In this document: piece by piece, positions 15,420-23,570 of the stretch | Numbering within the stretch: the first letter of the stretch is position 1 | How the letters are laid out: the number at the start of each line of letters is the position of its first letter | Origin: Verrucomicrobiales bacterium | Lineage (GTDB): Bacteria > Verrucomicrobiota > Verrucomicrobiia > Verrucomicrobiales > DEV007 | Assembly (NCBI GenBank): GCA_029213005.1 | Contig: JARGPI010000045.1 | Span: 1 to 42,610, forward strand | DNA: 42,610 bases | Direction of reading: 5' to 3' | Position numbers and translations under genes: made by a program | Notes under the pieces: model-generated | The model's database searches: none | Seen by the model: only the letters and a program-made list of their open reading frames with translations | What the model was told of the DNA's origin: nothing

Positions 15420-15460
15420 TGCAAATTACTTGCATTTATGACTAACGCAAGTGAATTGCA
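15420..15460. promoter_or_regulatory. Tandem palindromic operator, Fur-superfamily-like
   Basis: Two similar palindromes lie side by side: TGCAA-ATTAC-TTGCA (15420-15434) and CGCAA-GTGAA-TTGCA (15446-15460), with centres 26 bases apart. The whole block is also a larger inverted repeat. It lies about 110 bases upstream of the hypothetical/CobW operon. TGCAA-N5-TTGCA resembles boxes bound by Fur, Mur or Zur proteins in some bacteria. Zinc control is an inference from the CobW gene it precedes. Confidence 0.55.
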
Positions 15461-15550
15461 TTAATAAAAATGGGAACCATCTGACTTCGATAGCGAATCA
15501 AGCGAACAAACCTGCCGGGGGTGCCAGATGGAGCCCAAATCGATGGGGTG

Positions 15551-16756
15551 CTATTTTTGCAGTTGCCTGTCGATCTCCTCGATAATTTTGTCGGCAAACA
15601 CTTTTGAGACGTCGCCGGACCAGTGAACCGAGTCTTTTGACCCAAGCTTAATCGTATCGAGCCTTGCTGCGGCTATGGTGTAAAGATCGACTGTGGGGAT
15701 ACCGTGGTCTTTCATGATCTTATCCGCCAGCTGATTGACGTGGATGATCCGCTCGTTTTCTTTGGTTTCGAGAGTGGGCGGCGCATCATCCGGAATGGTT
15801 CTCCAGGGGGTGGTTCGGGCCCAGATAAACCGGGTCTCAGGTGAGACGTTTTGCATCAGCTTAACCACTTTGGTCATACTGGTGACATAGGTTTCGTCCG
15901 ACTGATACCGCTCGTCCTTGGGCCACCAGTGAAGTCCGAAATTGAAAGTCACGACATCGTAGGGTCCGTTCGATAATACACCGGTGAGAGCCCGCTCAAG
16001 AGCGGAGTTTTCATTTCCGGCGTGGAGGTAACCGATCATCCAATAGTCGATATTCGCCTTGCCTTCGTAGTGCCTGGTGAGGAATCCCCGATACCCTCCG
16101 GATATCGAATCCCCTATCACGAGGATGCGAGGAAGATCGGGATCGGTCAATTCAACCCGCTGCATGGAATAGCTGTCACCGCCGTAGTAGCGCATCCGCT
16201 TAACATTGGGATCGTGACTTTCCGGATAGACGGCGGAGTCGTAGATTTTGATATCGCCGATTTCGTAGGGCGCGCTGAGCTCTGATTCCGCAGCACCGAA
16301 GACAATCGGTTTGACACTGGGTTTGACCGGTTCGGTAGTTGCGAGGAGCAGGCTGTCGCGGAAAAGCATGAGCTGTCCATTTTTGGCGACCACGGTTACT
16401 TTGACGCCTTTATCACTGAGGAACCCGCGATATTCGACGGTGCGGTGTCCATTCACCATCAGCCAAAACGCATTGTAAGGTGGGGGGAAGTAGCGCAAGG
16501 CGAGACCGGTTTTGGCTTCTTCGTCGGTGTTGGAAAAGAGGGTAATTTTGTCACCGGGCAGGACGGGATCGGGGCGTTTCACATCGAACTCGATGGTGTA
16601 GTCCGACTGATTACCCAACGCGGAAACGGGTATAGAAATCGGGTTCTGACCCGCCAATTTTGCCGTCCCATCCACTCGGTGAGTGGGAGCCTTTTCCTGA
16701 GCGGAAGCGAAGGCAAACCCGAGGAACAGGATGATTAATACACTATACTTTGTCAT
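15551..16756 (-). CDS. Secreted SGNH/GDSL-type hydrolase
   Basis: A 401-residue secreted protein. The signal peptide is about 1-19 (KYSVLIILFLGFAFASA, then Q). The N-terminal half looks like a beta-sandwich. The C-terminal half is an SGNH hydrolase: VIGDSISGG with the catalytic Ser near 217, a modified Asn block (FNFGLHWWP) and DSVHWS, which supplies the catalytic Asp/His pair. Such enzymes remove acyl groups from polysaccharides or other esters. The gene starts four bases after the FecR-like gene, so it is the third gene of the ECF sigma operon and its expression is probably tied to that sigma factor. Confidence 0.8.
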   Translation of the reverse strand: MTKYSVLIILFLGFAFASAQEKAPTHRVDGTAKLAGQNPISIPVSALGNQSDYTIEFDVKRPDPVLPGDKITLFSNTDEEAKTGLALRYFPPPYNAFWLMVNGHRTVEYRGFLSDKGVKVTVVAKNGQLMLFRDSLLLATTEPVKPSVKPIVFGAAESELSAPYEIGDIKIYDSAVYPESHDPNVKRMRYYGGDSYSMQRVELTDPDLPRILVIGDSISGGYRGFLTRHYEGKANIDYWMIGYLHAGNENSALERALTGVLSNGPYDVVTFNFGLHWWPKDERYQSDETYVTSMTKVVKLMQNVSPETRFIWARTTPWRTIPDDAPPTLETKENERIIHVNQLADKIMKDHGIPTVDLYTIAAARLDTIKLGSKDSVHWSGDVSKVFADKIIEEIDRQLQK

Positions 16757-16760
16757 AACA

Positions 16761-17774
16761 CTAAAATTCAGATGAGCGGCGCTTCAGGGTAATTCGGACG
16801 TCATCGATAAACTGACCGGTGAATTCAACCGCCGGGGGTTCTCCGGAGGGTAGTATCGCGCTCCGGTCACTGAGATGGATCACGACTAAGAGATACCGGG
16901 ACTCGGTGGGGAGACGCAACTCGGCCCGTCCCTTTTGCCACTCAAGCCCCGACGGGGAAAGGCTGATCCAGCGCTGAGCAGTGGCTAGACTTTCCTCACT
17001 GAGCCGGGTTTCAAACAGGGGCCAGTTTTTCCAACTGTCATTTCCCGAAGGCAGGCTGCTGAGGGCATAGATCCCCAGGCCGCAGACAAAACGATCCGGC
17101 TCGGCAAAGGGGATGGAGCAGAAGGCAGACTCGACGGAGACGACGGCATCGTCATTTTCCAAAATCGATTCGTGACCGCGCAAATCGATAACGCGATAGA
17201 GATCGCCGACGTAACCTACGGGATTCTTTTTCCCTTTGTGATCGGCTCGCAAAAACTTCAGCATCCGCTCCCCGTGGCGTGGCGAGACGCCTTCGGTAGC
17301 CGTCACTATTTCAGTGAAATCCCCACCCCACATTCCGGTCTCGATCGGTATACCTGTGACTTCGGGAGGGTTACCGGATTCAAAACTTTCGTGTAGTAGA
17401 TTGAAGATCTTTTGCCTACCGGAACCTGTCGCGGCCCAAATCGCCGAGGTGCAGAATACACCGATGAGTAATCCGGCAGCGGCGGCAAAAAGTGGACGGC
17501 TCAAAAAGGCGGCGATTACGGGGATGGAGCGCTCACTGTACCCTGTACACTCTCCGACTGTACCCTGTACACTTTCGGATTGTACCCTGTACAATGGCGA
17601 AATCGCCGGGATTTCCGCGAGATCGCGGAGGCCTTCATCCAGAGTTGCGAGGGCGCGATACCGGGCGCGGGCTTCGGGATCGGTTTCAAGGAGATGGTTG
17701 AGCTTATCGAGGTCGGCGGGCGAGGTTCGACCATCGATGTAGTCCCGGATTAATTCATCGTCACGTTCGGTCAT
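16761..17774 (-). CDS. FecR-like anti-sigma/sigma regulator membrane protein
   Basis: A 337-residue single-pass membrane protein. The N-terminal 50 residues (DDELIRDYIDGRTSPADLDKL) form an anti-sigma-like helical domain. A linker at about 60-82 is encoded by a 22-bp DNA repeat. One transmembrane helix follows at about 89-112 (RPLFAAAAGLLIGVFC), then a periplasmic domain with beta-sandwich character. It overlaps the sigma gene by four bases, so the pair is translationally coupled. By analogy it binds the sigma factor in the cytoplasm and senses a periplasmic signal. The three-copy repeat adds exactly 66 bases and so keeps frame, and it falls in the flexible linker just before the membrane helix. 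Confidence 0.75.
   Translation of the reverse strand: MTERDDELIRDYIDGRTSPADLDKLNHLLETDPEARARYRALATLDEGLRDLAEIPAISPLYRVQSESVQGTVGECTGYSERSIPVIAAFLSRPLFAAAAGLLIGVFCTSAIWAATGSGRQKIFNLLHESFESGNPPEVTGIPIETGMWGGDFTEIVTATEGVSPRHGERMLKFLRADHKGKKNPVGYVGDLYRVIDLRGHESILENDDAVVSVESAFCSIPFAEPDRFVCGLGIYALSSLPSGNDSWKNWPLFETRLSEESLATAQRWISLSPSGLEWQKGRAELRLPTESRYLLVVIHLSDRSAILPSGEPPAVEFTGQFIDDVRITLKRRSSEF
17537..17593. repeat. Three 22-bp-phased TGTAC-CCT-GTACA palindromes inside the FecR-like gene
   Basis: Exact copies of TGTACCCTGTACA lie at 17537-17549, 17559-17571 and 17581-17593, each 22 bases apart, about two helical turns. The flanking bases also repeat (ACTCTCCG/ACTTTCGG). Because 22 is not a multiple of three, the copies are read in different frames, giving RVQSE, SVQGTV and ECTGYSE. 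The same palindrome occurs at 38237-38271 and once at 554-566. Confidence 0.85.
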
Positions 17775-18325
17775 ATCGTATCTGGAGTGTTAGGGTCGGA
17801 GGCGAGATTTTTTTCGACACATTGAGCAAGAATTTTGCGAAGGCGCCAGAGTTGTTGGTAGAGTGCGTTGGCGTTTTTATTGGTGCCGGCAGCGAGCGAA
17901 TCGATCGTCGAGCCGGGTTCGTAAGCTGCCAGAACCAGTTTGCGACTCGACTCGGGCAACTCCCGGAGGCAGTCCTGAAGGGTATTGAGGCGGCTTTCGT
18001 TTGGCGTCGTTTCCTCGAGTGATTCTTCAAGAAGGAGATCGAAGACCTTTTCGTTGAGCACGAGGCGATCACGGGCGTGTTTGCGACGGAAATTGAGGAT
18101 TTCGTAGCGCGCGATGACACAGGCCCACTTCGGGAATTCGTCGACATTTTCCAACTGACCGAATTTTTCCCAGGCCACCAGCGACACCTCCTGCATAATT
18201 TCGTCGACGTCCTCGGGTCGCGAAATCCCGCTGGAGCGAATATAGGCCCTGACAATGCGCTCATACTTCGTCAGCGCCCGCACAAACGGCTCATGAAAGT
18301 CAGGATCTGTCGAGTTTTCCGGCAT
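17771..18325 (-). CDS. ECF-type sigma factor, Rhodopirellula/Verrucomicrobium family
   Basis: A 184-residue sigma-70 factor with only regions 2 and 4. Region 2 is at about 18-85 (YERIVRAYIRSSGI, then DVDEIMQEVSLVAWEKFGQL and KWACVIARYEILNFRRK). Region 4 is at about 112-165 (LQDCLRELPESSRKLVLAAY, then LWRLRKIL). The pattern fits the PVC-specific family (TIGR02989 as I recall it). It should redirect RNA polymerase to its own promoter set when released by the FecR-like protein encoded four bases into its 3' end. A 20-base element 25 bases before its ATG is identical to one before the gene at 23571-27575, suggesting autoregulation and a shared regulon. Confidence 0.9.
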   Translation of the reverse strand: MPENSTDPDFHEPFVRALTKYERIVRAYIRSSGISRPEDVDEIMQEVSLVAWEKFGQLENVDEFPKWACVIARYEILNFRRKHARDRLVLNEKVFDLLLEESLEETTPNESRLNTLQDCLRELPESSRKLVLAAYEPGSTIDSLAAGTNKNANALYQQLWRLRKILAQCVEKNLASDPNTPDTI

Positions 18326-18350
18326 AAGACTACCAATGACATCCGGTCGC

Positions 18351-18370
18351 GGGGAATTCTTATGAAATTT
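18351..18370 (-). promoter_or_regulatory. 20-base element upstream of the sigma gene, copy 1
   Basis: On the minus strand AAATTTCATAAGAATTCCCC, ending 25 bases before the ATG at 18325. It is identical to 27602-27621. The downstream leader is also similar in both places, with a TGTC word about 12-13 bases after the CCCC, where an ECF -10 element could lie. Confidence 0.7.
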
Positions 18371-18526
18371 TTCGTTTTTCGGTCGGTCCTTTTTTCAGAA
18401 AAATCATGAACTGTGACAATTCCATGACATCGCGCTGCGAAACTGCATCAAACCAAAAATCATGACTCTCTTATTTTCGTATTTCCCATTTAAAAGGCCT
18501 CTCAGCGGCTCCAAAGGTTAGACTCC

Positions 18527-19447
18527 ATGAAACGTCTGAAGCTCAATCTGAATCTGACCGGTGTGATCGTCACGCTCGCTGTGGGCGTGCTGCTGCCGGT
18601 GCTGCTGTCCACTGCCGTTGGCATCGTGGTTGTAGTGCTGGCCGAAGATACCGCGGGAATCGTCACCGGCGTGCTGGTGATCTCCTTTGCGGTCGCCACC
18701 ATCGGAAGCGCCCTCGTCGCCATCGTTTTGACGGGGAACCGGGCGCGACTGGCCCGGTCTCAGGCTGATTTTGTGGCCAATGTCTCGCATGAGTTCCGGA
18801 CGCCTCTCAGTGCGATCCGGCTTTATGCTCAGACGCTTCAATCCGGCAAGCTCAAGGACAATCCCGAACAGATGGCGAATTGCATCGACACCATTCTGCG
18901 GGAAACCGAGTGGCTCGATGTCATGGTGGAACGGGTTCTGATGTGGCGGACCTCTTCGAAAGATCTGATGCCGTTAAATCTGGAGCGCTGCCCCGTGAAC
19001 CATGTGGTAGAGACCGCTGTCGATCGATTTCGCGGCATGATACCGCCCGACGAAGTCGTGCTCACTTGCGATATTGAAAGTCAAATCGACGTGGAACATG
19101 ACGAACACGCTCTACAGGCCGTGGTCCTCAACCTGCTGACCAATGCCTACAAGTACACTGGCAAAAATAAAGAAATCCAGGTGGTCGTTAAAGATGTAGA
19201 AGACGAGGTCGTGATCGCTGTGACCGATAACGGGATCGGAATTTCTCCCGGTGACCGGAAACGAATCTTCCAGCCCTTTTTCCGGGCGGAAGATGAGCAT
19301 CGCGAAGGCGCCAGCGGAGCAGGTCTTGGACTTGCCATCGCCCACAACCTCGTGGTCCAACACGAGGGATCTATCACTGTCGAAAGCGAACCTGACAAAG
19401 GTGCCACTTTTTCAATTCACCTCCCAGCAGCCAAAACCGGAGTATGA
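18527..19447 (+). CDS. Membrane sensor histidine kinase
   Basis: A 306-residue kinase. Two transmembrane helices (about 11-39 and 43-69) are joined by only a few residues, so there is almost no periplasmic domain. A HisKA region follows with VSHEFRTPLSAIRLYAQTL and phospho-acceptor H88, then an HATPase_c domain with LLTNAYKYTG (N box), VTDNGIGISPGDRK (G1), FFRAEDEH (F) and GAGLGLAIAHNLV (G2). The near absence of an outside domain suggests sensing within the membrane, like DesK-type kinases. It overlaps the response regulator gene by four bases. The next gene downstream is a fatty acid desaturase, which makes membrane fluidity or temperature a reasonable but unproven signal. Confidence 0.92.
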   Translation: MKRLKLNLNLTGVIVTLAVGVLLPVLLSTAVGIVVVVLAEDTAGIVTGVLVISFAVATIGSALVAIVLTGNRARLARSQADFVANVSHEFRTPLSAIRLYAQTLQSGKLKDNPEQMANCIDTILRETEWLDVMVERVLMWRTSSKDLMPLNLERCPVNHVVETAVDRFRGMIPPDEVVLTCDIESQIDVEHDEHALQAVVLNLLTNAYKYTGKNKEIQVVVKDVEDEVVIAVTDNGIGISPGDRKRIFQPFFRAEDEHREGASGAGLGLAIAHNLVVQHEGSITVESEPDKGATFSIHLPAAKTGV

Positions 19448-20142
19448 ACGATTCAACCGACAACGCTAAAAATGAGACAATCCTGATCGTCGAGGACGAC
19501 CGGTCTCTCCGCGAGGGATTGGCTCTGAATCTACGCCTCGAGGGATATGACATTCTCACCGCTTCCGACGGCGTAGAAGGGATGCGCCTCGCTTTTGAAA
19601 GCCGCCCCGATCTCATTGTGCTCGACATTATGATGCCGGGCCTGACCGGGCTCGATATACTCGAAGAACTTCGGGAGCAGGGCGAGCGGGTTCCGGTATT
19701 GATACTTTCAGCACGTAACACCTCCCCGAATAAAGTGGAAGGTCTCAAGCTCGGCGCTGATGACTATATGACGAAGCCTTTCGACCTCCCCGAACTTATC
19801 GCCCGGATCGAGGTAATGTTGCGACGGCAGCGAATCGAACAGGCCGCGTTACCCGATCTCCGTTTCGACGACATCGTGATCCAGCAATCCACCCGGCAGG
19901 TAACCATCGCCGGGGAAGCGGTCGATCTCTCCGCTAAAGAATACGACATCCTCTGCCTCCTCGCAGGATCCCCCGGAAAAGTCTTCACCAGAGGCACCAT
20001 CCTCCAGCGAGTCTGGGGCTGGGGCTACGAAGGCACTGAAAGAACGATCGATAATTTTGTCGCCAATCTTCGAAAAAAATTCGGCGACCGGCAAGTGATC
20101 AAAACCGTGCCCCGTCTCGGCTACAAATTTGACAATAACTGA
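19444..20142 (+). CDS. OmpR/PhoB-family response regulator
   Basis: A 232-residue regulator. The receiver domain (about 12-125) has the acidic pair E17/D18/D19 (LIVEDDRSL), the phospho-acceptor D61 (LIVLDIMMPG), a Ser in LILSARNTS and the lysine in DYMTKPFDLPEL. The C-terminal winged-helix DNA-binding domain (about 138-231) has LSAKEYDILCLLAGSPGKVF, then TRGTILQRVWGWGYEG and RTIDNFVANLRKKFG. It overlaps the kinase gene by four bases (ATGA), so they form one unit. The desaturase gene 47 bases downstream is a likely target or operon member. DNA sites bound by this regulator could not be identified. Confidence 0.93.
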   Translation: MNDSTDNAKNETILIVEDDRSLREGLALNLRLEGYDILTASDGVEGMRLAFESRPDLIVLDIMMPGLTGLDILEELREQGERVPVLILSARNTSPNKVEGLKLGADDYMTKPFDLPELIARIEVMLRRQRIEQAALPDLRFDDIVIQQSTRQVTIAGEAVDLSAKEYDILCLLAGSPGKVFTRGTILQRVWGWGYEGTERTIDNFVANLRKKFGDRQVIKTVPRLGYKFDNN

Positions 20143-20189
20143 TTAACAAAAACCCATCTCTAACATTTTACCCACATCAATTTAACATT

Positions 20190-21278
20190 ATGAATTCTAT
20201 AGATAGCAAACCGGGCCCCAACGGGAGCCCTCCTGCCAACCCTTCCAAATCCGATTGGAAAACTCTCGTATCAAAATACCAGGAACCCGACGCCGCAAAA
20301 GCCTGCTGGCAACTGGTCAACACTCTGGGCCTTTACCTCGGCCTCTGGGTCCTCATGTTTTTCTCTATTTCCATCTCCTGGTGGATCACCGTTCCTCTGG
20401 CCGTTCTCGCGGGCGGTTTACTGGTGCGGAGCTTCATCATTTTCCATGACTGCGGTCACGGTTCCTTTTTCAAATCCAAACGGGCCAATGACTTCTGGGG
20501 TATCGTCACCGGACTGCTCAGCTTCACGCCCTATCATCACTGGAAATGGGAACACAGTGTACACCACGCTTCGACCGGACATCTCGAACGCCGCGGCGTC
20601 GGTGATATCTGGACAATGACGGTAGAGGAATACCTTCAATCTTCACGGTGGAAGCGCTTCACCTACCGACTGGTGCGGAACCCGGTTATCCTTTTTGTGA
20701 TCGCTCCGCTCTACGTGTTTCTGGTTAATCAACGTTTCCCCTTAGCCAAGGCTAAAGGACGCGCCAGAACCTCCGTCTGGATCACTAACCTCGCCCTTTT
20801 AGCTATCTCCATCGGCCTGAGTTGTATCTATGGATTTCTCCCCTGGTTGATCATTCAACTGATCGTTCTGACCGTATCCGCAACCGTCGGAGTTTGGTTA
20901 TTTTATGTGCAACATCAATTTGAAGATGCCTACTGGGAGCACGGCGACGAATGGAACTTCTTCGACGCTGCGATTAAAGGAAGCTCTTACTATAAACTGC
21001 CGAAAGTGCTGCAGTGGTTCACCGGAAATATCGGGTTCCATCACATCCACCATCTCAGTTCGCGGATTCCAAACTACAACCTGGAACGCTGTCACTATTC
21101 CGACCCGATGTTCTCCGGCGTCGAGCCACTCACATTCTGGGCCAGCCTCAAGACCATCACCTACCGTCTCTGGGATGAGAACTCCCGGAAACTTATCAGT
21201 TTCGCCCAACTTCGGAGGAATATTCGCCTCGGTTTGGTTCAACTGGTTGCCCGGTCGGAGGTATCTCCTACCGCGTAG
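20190..21278 (+). CDS. Membrane fatty acid desaturase (acyl-lipid type)
   Basis: A 362-residue di-iron membrane desaturase. The three histidine boxes are intact: HDCGH (FHDCGHGSFF, near 86), HSVHH (WKWEHSVHHASTGH, near 119) and HHIHH (IGFHHIHHLSSRIPNYNL, near 285). Hydrophobic segments flank them at about 47-85 and 165-245. It resembles delta-12/omega-type acyl-lipid desaturases, which add cis double bonds to membrane lipids using reduced ferredoxin and oxygen. The gene follows the two-component system on the same strand with 47 bases between, suggesting control of membrane fluidity. The exact position of desaturation cannot be told. Confidence 0.9.
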   Translation: MNSIDSKPGPNGSPPANPSKSDWKTLVSKYQEPDAAKACWQLVNTLGLYLGLWVLMFFSISISWWITVPLAVLAGGLLVRSFIIFHDCGHGSFFKSKRANDFWGIVTGLLSFTPYHHWKWEHSVHHASTGHLERRGVGDIWTMTVEEYLQSSRWKRFTYRLVRNPVILFVIAPLYVFLVNQRFPLAKAKGRARTSVWITNLALLAISIGLSCIYGFLPWLIIQLIVLTVSATVGVWLFYVQHQFEDAYWEHGDEWNFFDAAIKGSSYYKLPKVLQWFTGNIGFHHIHHLSSRIPNYNLERCHYSDPMFSGVEPLTFWASLKTITYRLWDENSRKLISFAQLRRNIRLGLVQLVARSEVSPTA

Positions 21279-21337
21279 CGAAACTCATAAGGGTTCAATC
21301 GGGTTGACACAGCGATTGATAAAACATTGTTTAACGC

Positions 21338-21567
21338 ATGATTAAGACGATTTCCAAAATTGGTAATTCCACGGATTAATTTTTGACTCCACACTTCTCC
21401 AACTGGCGAATTTGAAGCCCGGTGATCAAGTCAATGTCGAAGTTCACAGCAGCGGCACCATTACACTCACCCCCTTGAAACAATCCCTGACAGTCGAAGA
21501 CGTAGCGGAAACCATTGATTCGGCGATGGAGGAATACTCCGAAACCATGAAGGAACTCGCAAAATGA
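21338..21567 (+). pseudogene. Frameshifted MazE/AbrB-type antitoxin
   Basis: ATG at 21338 reads MIKTISKIGNST and then hits a TAA at 21377-21379. Shifting frame at 21371-21373 (one base missing) restores GLIFDSTLLQLANLKPGDQV and the rest of a typical AbrB-fold antitoxin down to the TGA at 21565-21567. The two halves join exactly at the family's IGNS-G position. A TTGACA at 21304-21309 may be its -35 box. It overlaps the following Doc-like gene by four bases (ATGA). Either the gene is broken or the sequence has a base error. Programmed frameshifting is less likely because no slippery run is present. Confidence 0.75.
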
Positions 21568-21968
21568 GGAGGCCCTACGACTGATTCCATTTCGCTCCGG
21601 AAATCTGTATCGCTATTCACGAAACGTCGATTTCCGCCTTCGGCGGCATAGACCGGATTAGGTCAATGGATTTGCTGGAATCCACTGTCGCCGCCCCCCA
21701 ATCCGGGTTTGGCAAAACTTCTACATTTATTGATCTCACCGACGTCGCGGGCGCTTACCTTTTTTATCTCTGTGCGAATCATCCATTTCTAGATGGAAAC
21801 AAGAGAACTGCCCTTGGTGCCTGTCTGGTTTTTCTCCGAGTTAACGGTGCCGTAACAGCCCCCGATTCCAAAGCCCGGGAACAACTGACACTGGACGTCG
21901 CATCCGGAGTGATTTCCCGAATCGAAGTGACTGACAGACTGCGTGAACTGGTTTCTGTTGCAGAATAA
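21564..21968 (+). pseudogene. doc: Doc-like Fic-domain toxin with an internal stop
   Basis: The frame begins at ATG 21564 (MRRPYD), meets a TGA at 21582-21584, then continues unbroken to 21968: HFAPEICIAIHETSISAFGG, DLLESTVAAPQSGFG, the Fic core HPFLDGNKRTALGACLVFL, and a C-terminal helix. Doc proteins phosphorylate EF-Tu and are checked by an AbrB- or Phd-type antitoxin. The core motif is intact, but the premature stop removes the N-terminus unless translation restarts at ATG 21666, which would lose the first helices. Both genes of the module carry one lesion, suggesting a dead addiction module. Confidence 0.75.
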
Positions 21969-22129
21969 TTCACCATCCAAATTGATCAGTTGAAGTTAGT
22001 TCCTGGCGTCCGTATTAAAGATTTCCGAAATCGAAAATTGGTACCTGTTCTGGGAAAAATAATGACCTGAATTTTCGTAATTTTCTAAGACATTGGCGCG
22101 CCCAGGTCGGGGCTCACCAAATTTGTTTT

Positions 22130-23515
22130 ATGAAATTACTAATCTCACTCACCCTATCTTTGCTGGTCACCGCCATGGTGAACGCGCAGCAGCCGGTTCC
22201 GGACAAGGCCCCGCTCGAACTCTTTGCTGACGGGGAGACGGTCTGTTTCATCGGGGACAGCATCACGGCCGGCGGCTATGTGCAGACCCTGGTTTCCGAC
22301 TACTACCTGACGCGGTTCCCGGATCGCACCGTCAAATTCGTCAACGCAGGTCGCTCGGGAGATTCCGCCAACGGTTCCCTGAATCGCCTGAAGGAGGACG
22401 TCATCGACAAAAACCCTACTTCCGTCGCGATCATGTTCGGGATGAATGATGTGGGTCGGGGAAACTACGTGAGCGATCCCGATGAAGCCCGCATCGCCCG
22501 CCAGAAGGCTTCCCTTACCCGCTACGAAGAAAAAATGGGCGAGCTGGTCGCCCGAATTCGCAGCGAAGCCGGGAATCCGAAACTGATCTTCCAGACACCC
22601 TCCCCTTTCGATGAGACCGTGCAGCTCGACCGCGACAACAACCAGCCCGGCTGTAACGAAGGTCTCGCCAACTGCGCCAAAATCGTGCGGGCTCTCGCGA
22701 AGGCCAATGGTGCGCCGGTGATCGACTATCACGTCCCGATGACCACTTTGAATCTGGAGCAGCAAAAGAAAGATCCCACCTGGACGATTGTCGGGCAGGA
22801 TCGCATACACCCGGGAAATCCGGGACGCCTCATGATGGCGTGGCTGTTTCTAAAAGCTCAGGGAGCTCCTGCTCTCGTATCAAAAACTGTGATCGACGCA
22901 GCGGCAGGCAAAACAACGGCAGCGGACAATGTGAAAGTCACTTCTCTGAAATCCAACGCTGGAGGCCTCAGCTTCACTTCTATAGAAAGCGCCCTCCCCT
23001 TTCCCGTGAGCGGCGTCGACCCGGAGATCCTTGCGCTGATTCCCGTCGAGCAAGATTTGAATCAACAAACACTGACCGTGAAAGGTCTATCTGACGGCAC
23101 CTACGAACTGAAGATCGACGAGACCGTGATCGGTAAATTCGATGCGAAAGAACTCGCCAAAGGAATCAACCTCGCTCAGTTCAAAACCACGCCGCAGTAT
23201 CAACAGGCCGCCCGGGTTTCCAAATTCAATTCCCAGCGGAGAAACGCCGAGGCCCAGGCCTGCAGCCTGATGAACAGTCGCCGCTGGATGCAGAGTTACT
23301 ACAAAATCGATCCCGACGATCCAACAGCTCTACAAAAGCATATCGACCACTTTGAAGATCAGAAAAGCTACAGCGCCGTGATGGCGAAACGCTATCAAAG
23401 AGAATGGCCGAACTATCAAAAGCTTCGTCAAGAGGCGATCGAACAGGAGAAAGCCGCCGAAGGTGCCCGTCAGCCAACCGCCCATACTTTCACCTTAAGT
23501 CCTGTGACGCGGTAA
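22130..23515 (+). CDS. Secreted SGNH/GDSL hydrolase with C-terminal extension
   Basis: A 461-residue secreted hydrolase. The signal peptide is about 1-19 (KLLISLTLSLLVTAMVNA, then QQ). The SGNH blocks are complete: GDSIT with S44, the Gly block NAGRSGDSA, the Asn block FGMNDVGRG and the D-x-x-H block DRIHPG near residue 225. The C-terminal 200 residues form a second part seen in many PVC-group homologues (ITSLKS-like start, then MNSRRWMQSYYKIDPDD). It should deacylate an extracellular glycan or ester. It converges on the 1334-residue gene and is unrelated in sequence order to the SGNH protein at 15551-16756. Confidence 0.88.
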   Translation: MKLLISLTLSLLVTAMVNAQQPVPDKAPLELFADGETVCFIGDSITAGGYVQTLVSDYYLTRFPDRTVKFVNAGRSGDSANGSLNRLKEDVIDKNPTSVAIMFGMNDVGRGNYVSDPDEARIARQKASLTRYEEKMGELVARIRSEAGNPKLIFQTPSPFDETVQLDRDNNQPGCNEGLANCAKIVRALAKANGAPVIDYHVPMTTLNLEQQKKDPTWTIVGQDRIHPGNPGRLMMAWLFLKAQGAPALVSKTVIDAAAGKTTAADNVKVTSLKSNAGGLSFTSIESALPFPVSGVDPEILALIPVEQDLNQQTLTVKGLSDGTYELKIDETVIGKFDAKELAKGINLAQFKTTPQYQQAARVSKFNSQRRNAEAQACSLMNSRRWMQSYYKIDPDDPTALQKHIDHFEDQKSYSAVMAKRYQREWPNYQKLRQEAIEQEKAAEGARQPTAHTFTLSPVTR

Positions 23516-23570
23516 CCGACTTGGGGAAATCCCAGGCCCTGAGAGGAGCGGTGATCCCGATTAAGGAATA

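Noticed and set aside
22154..22810. A 218-codon minus-strand frame
   Set aside because: It lies wholly inside the SGNH hydrolase gene, whose motifs are clear, and is an antisense by-product of codon use.
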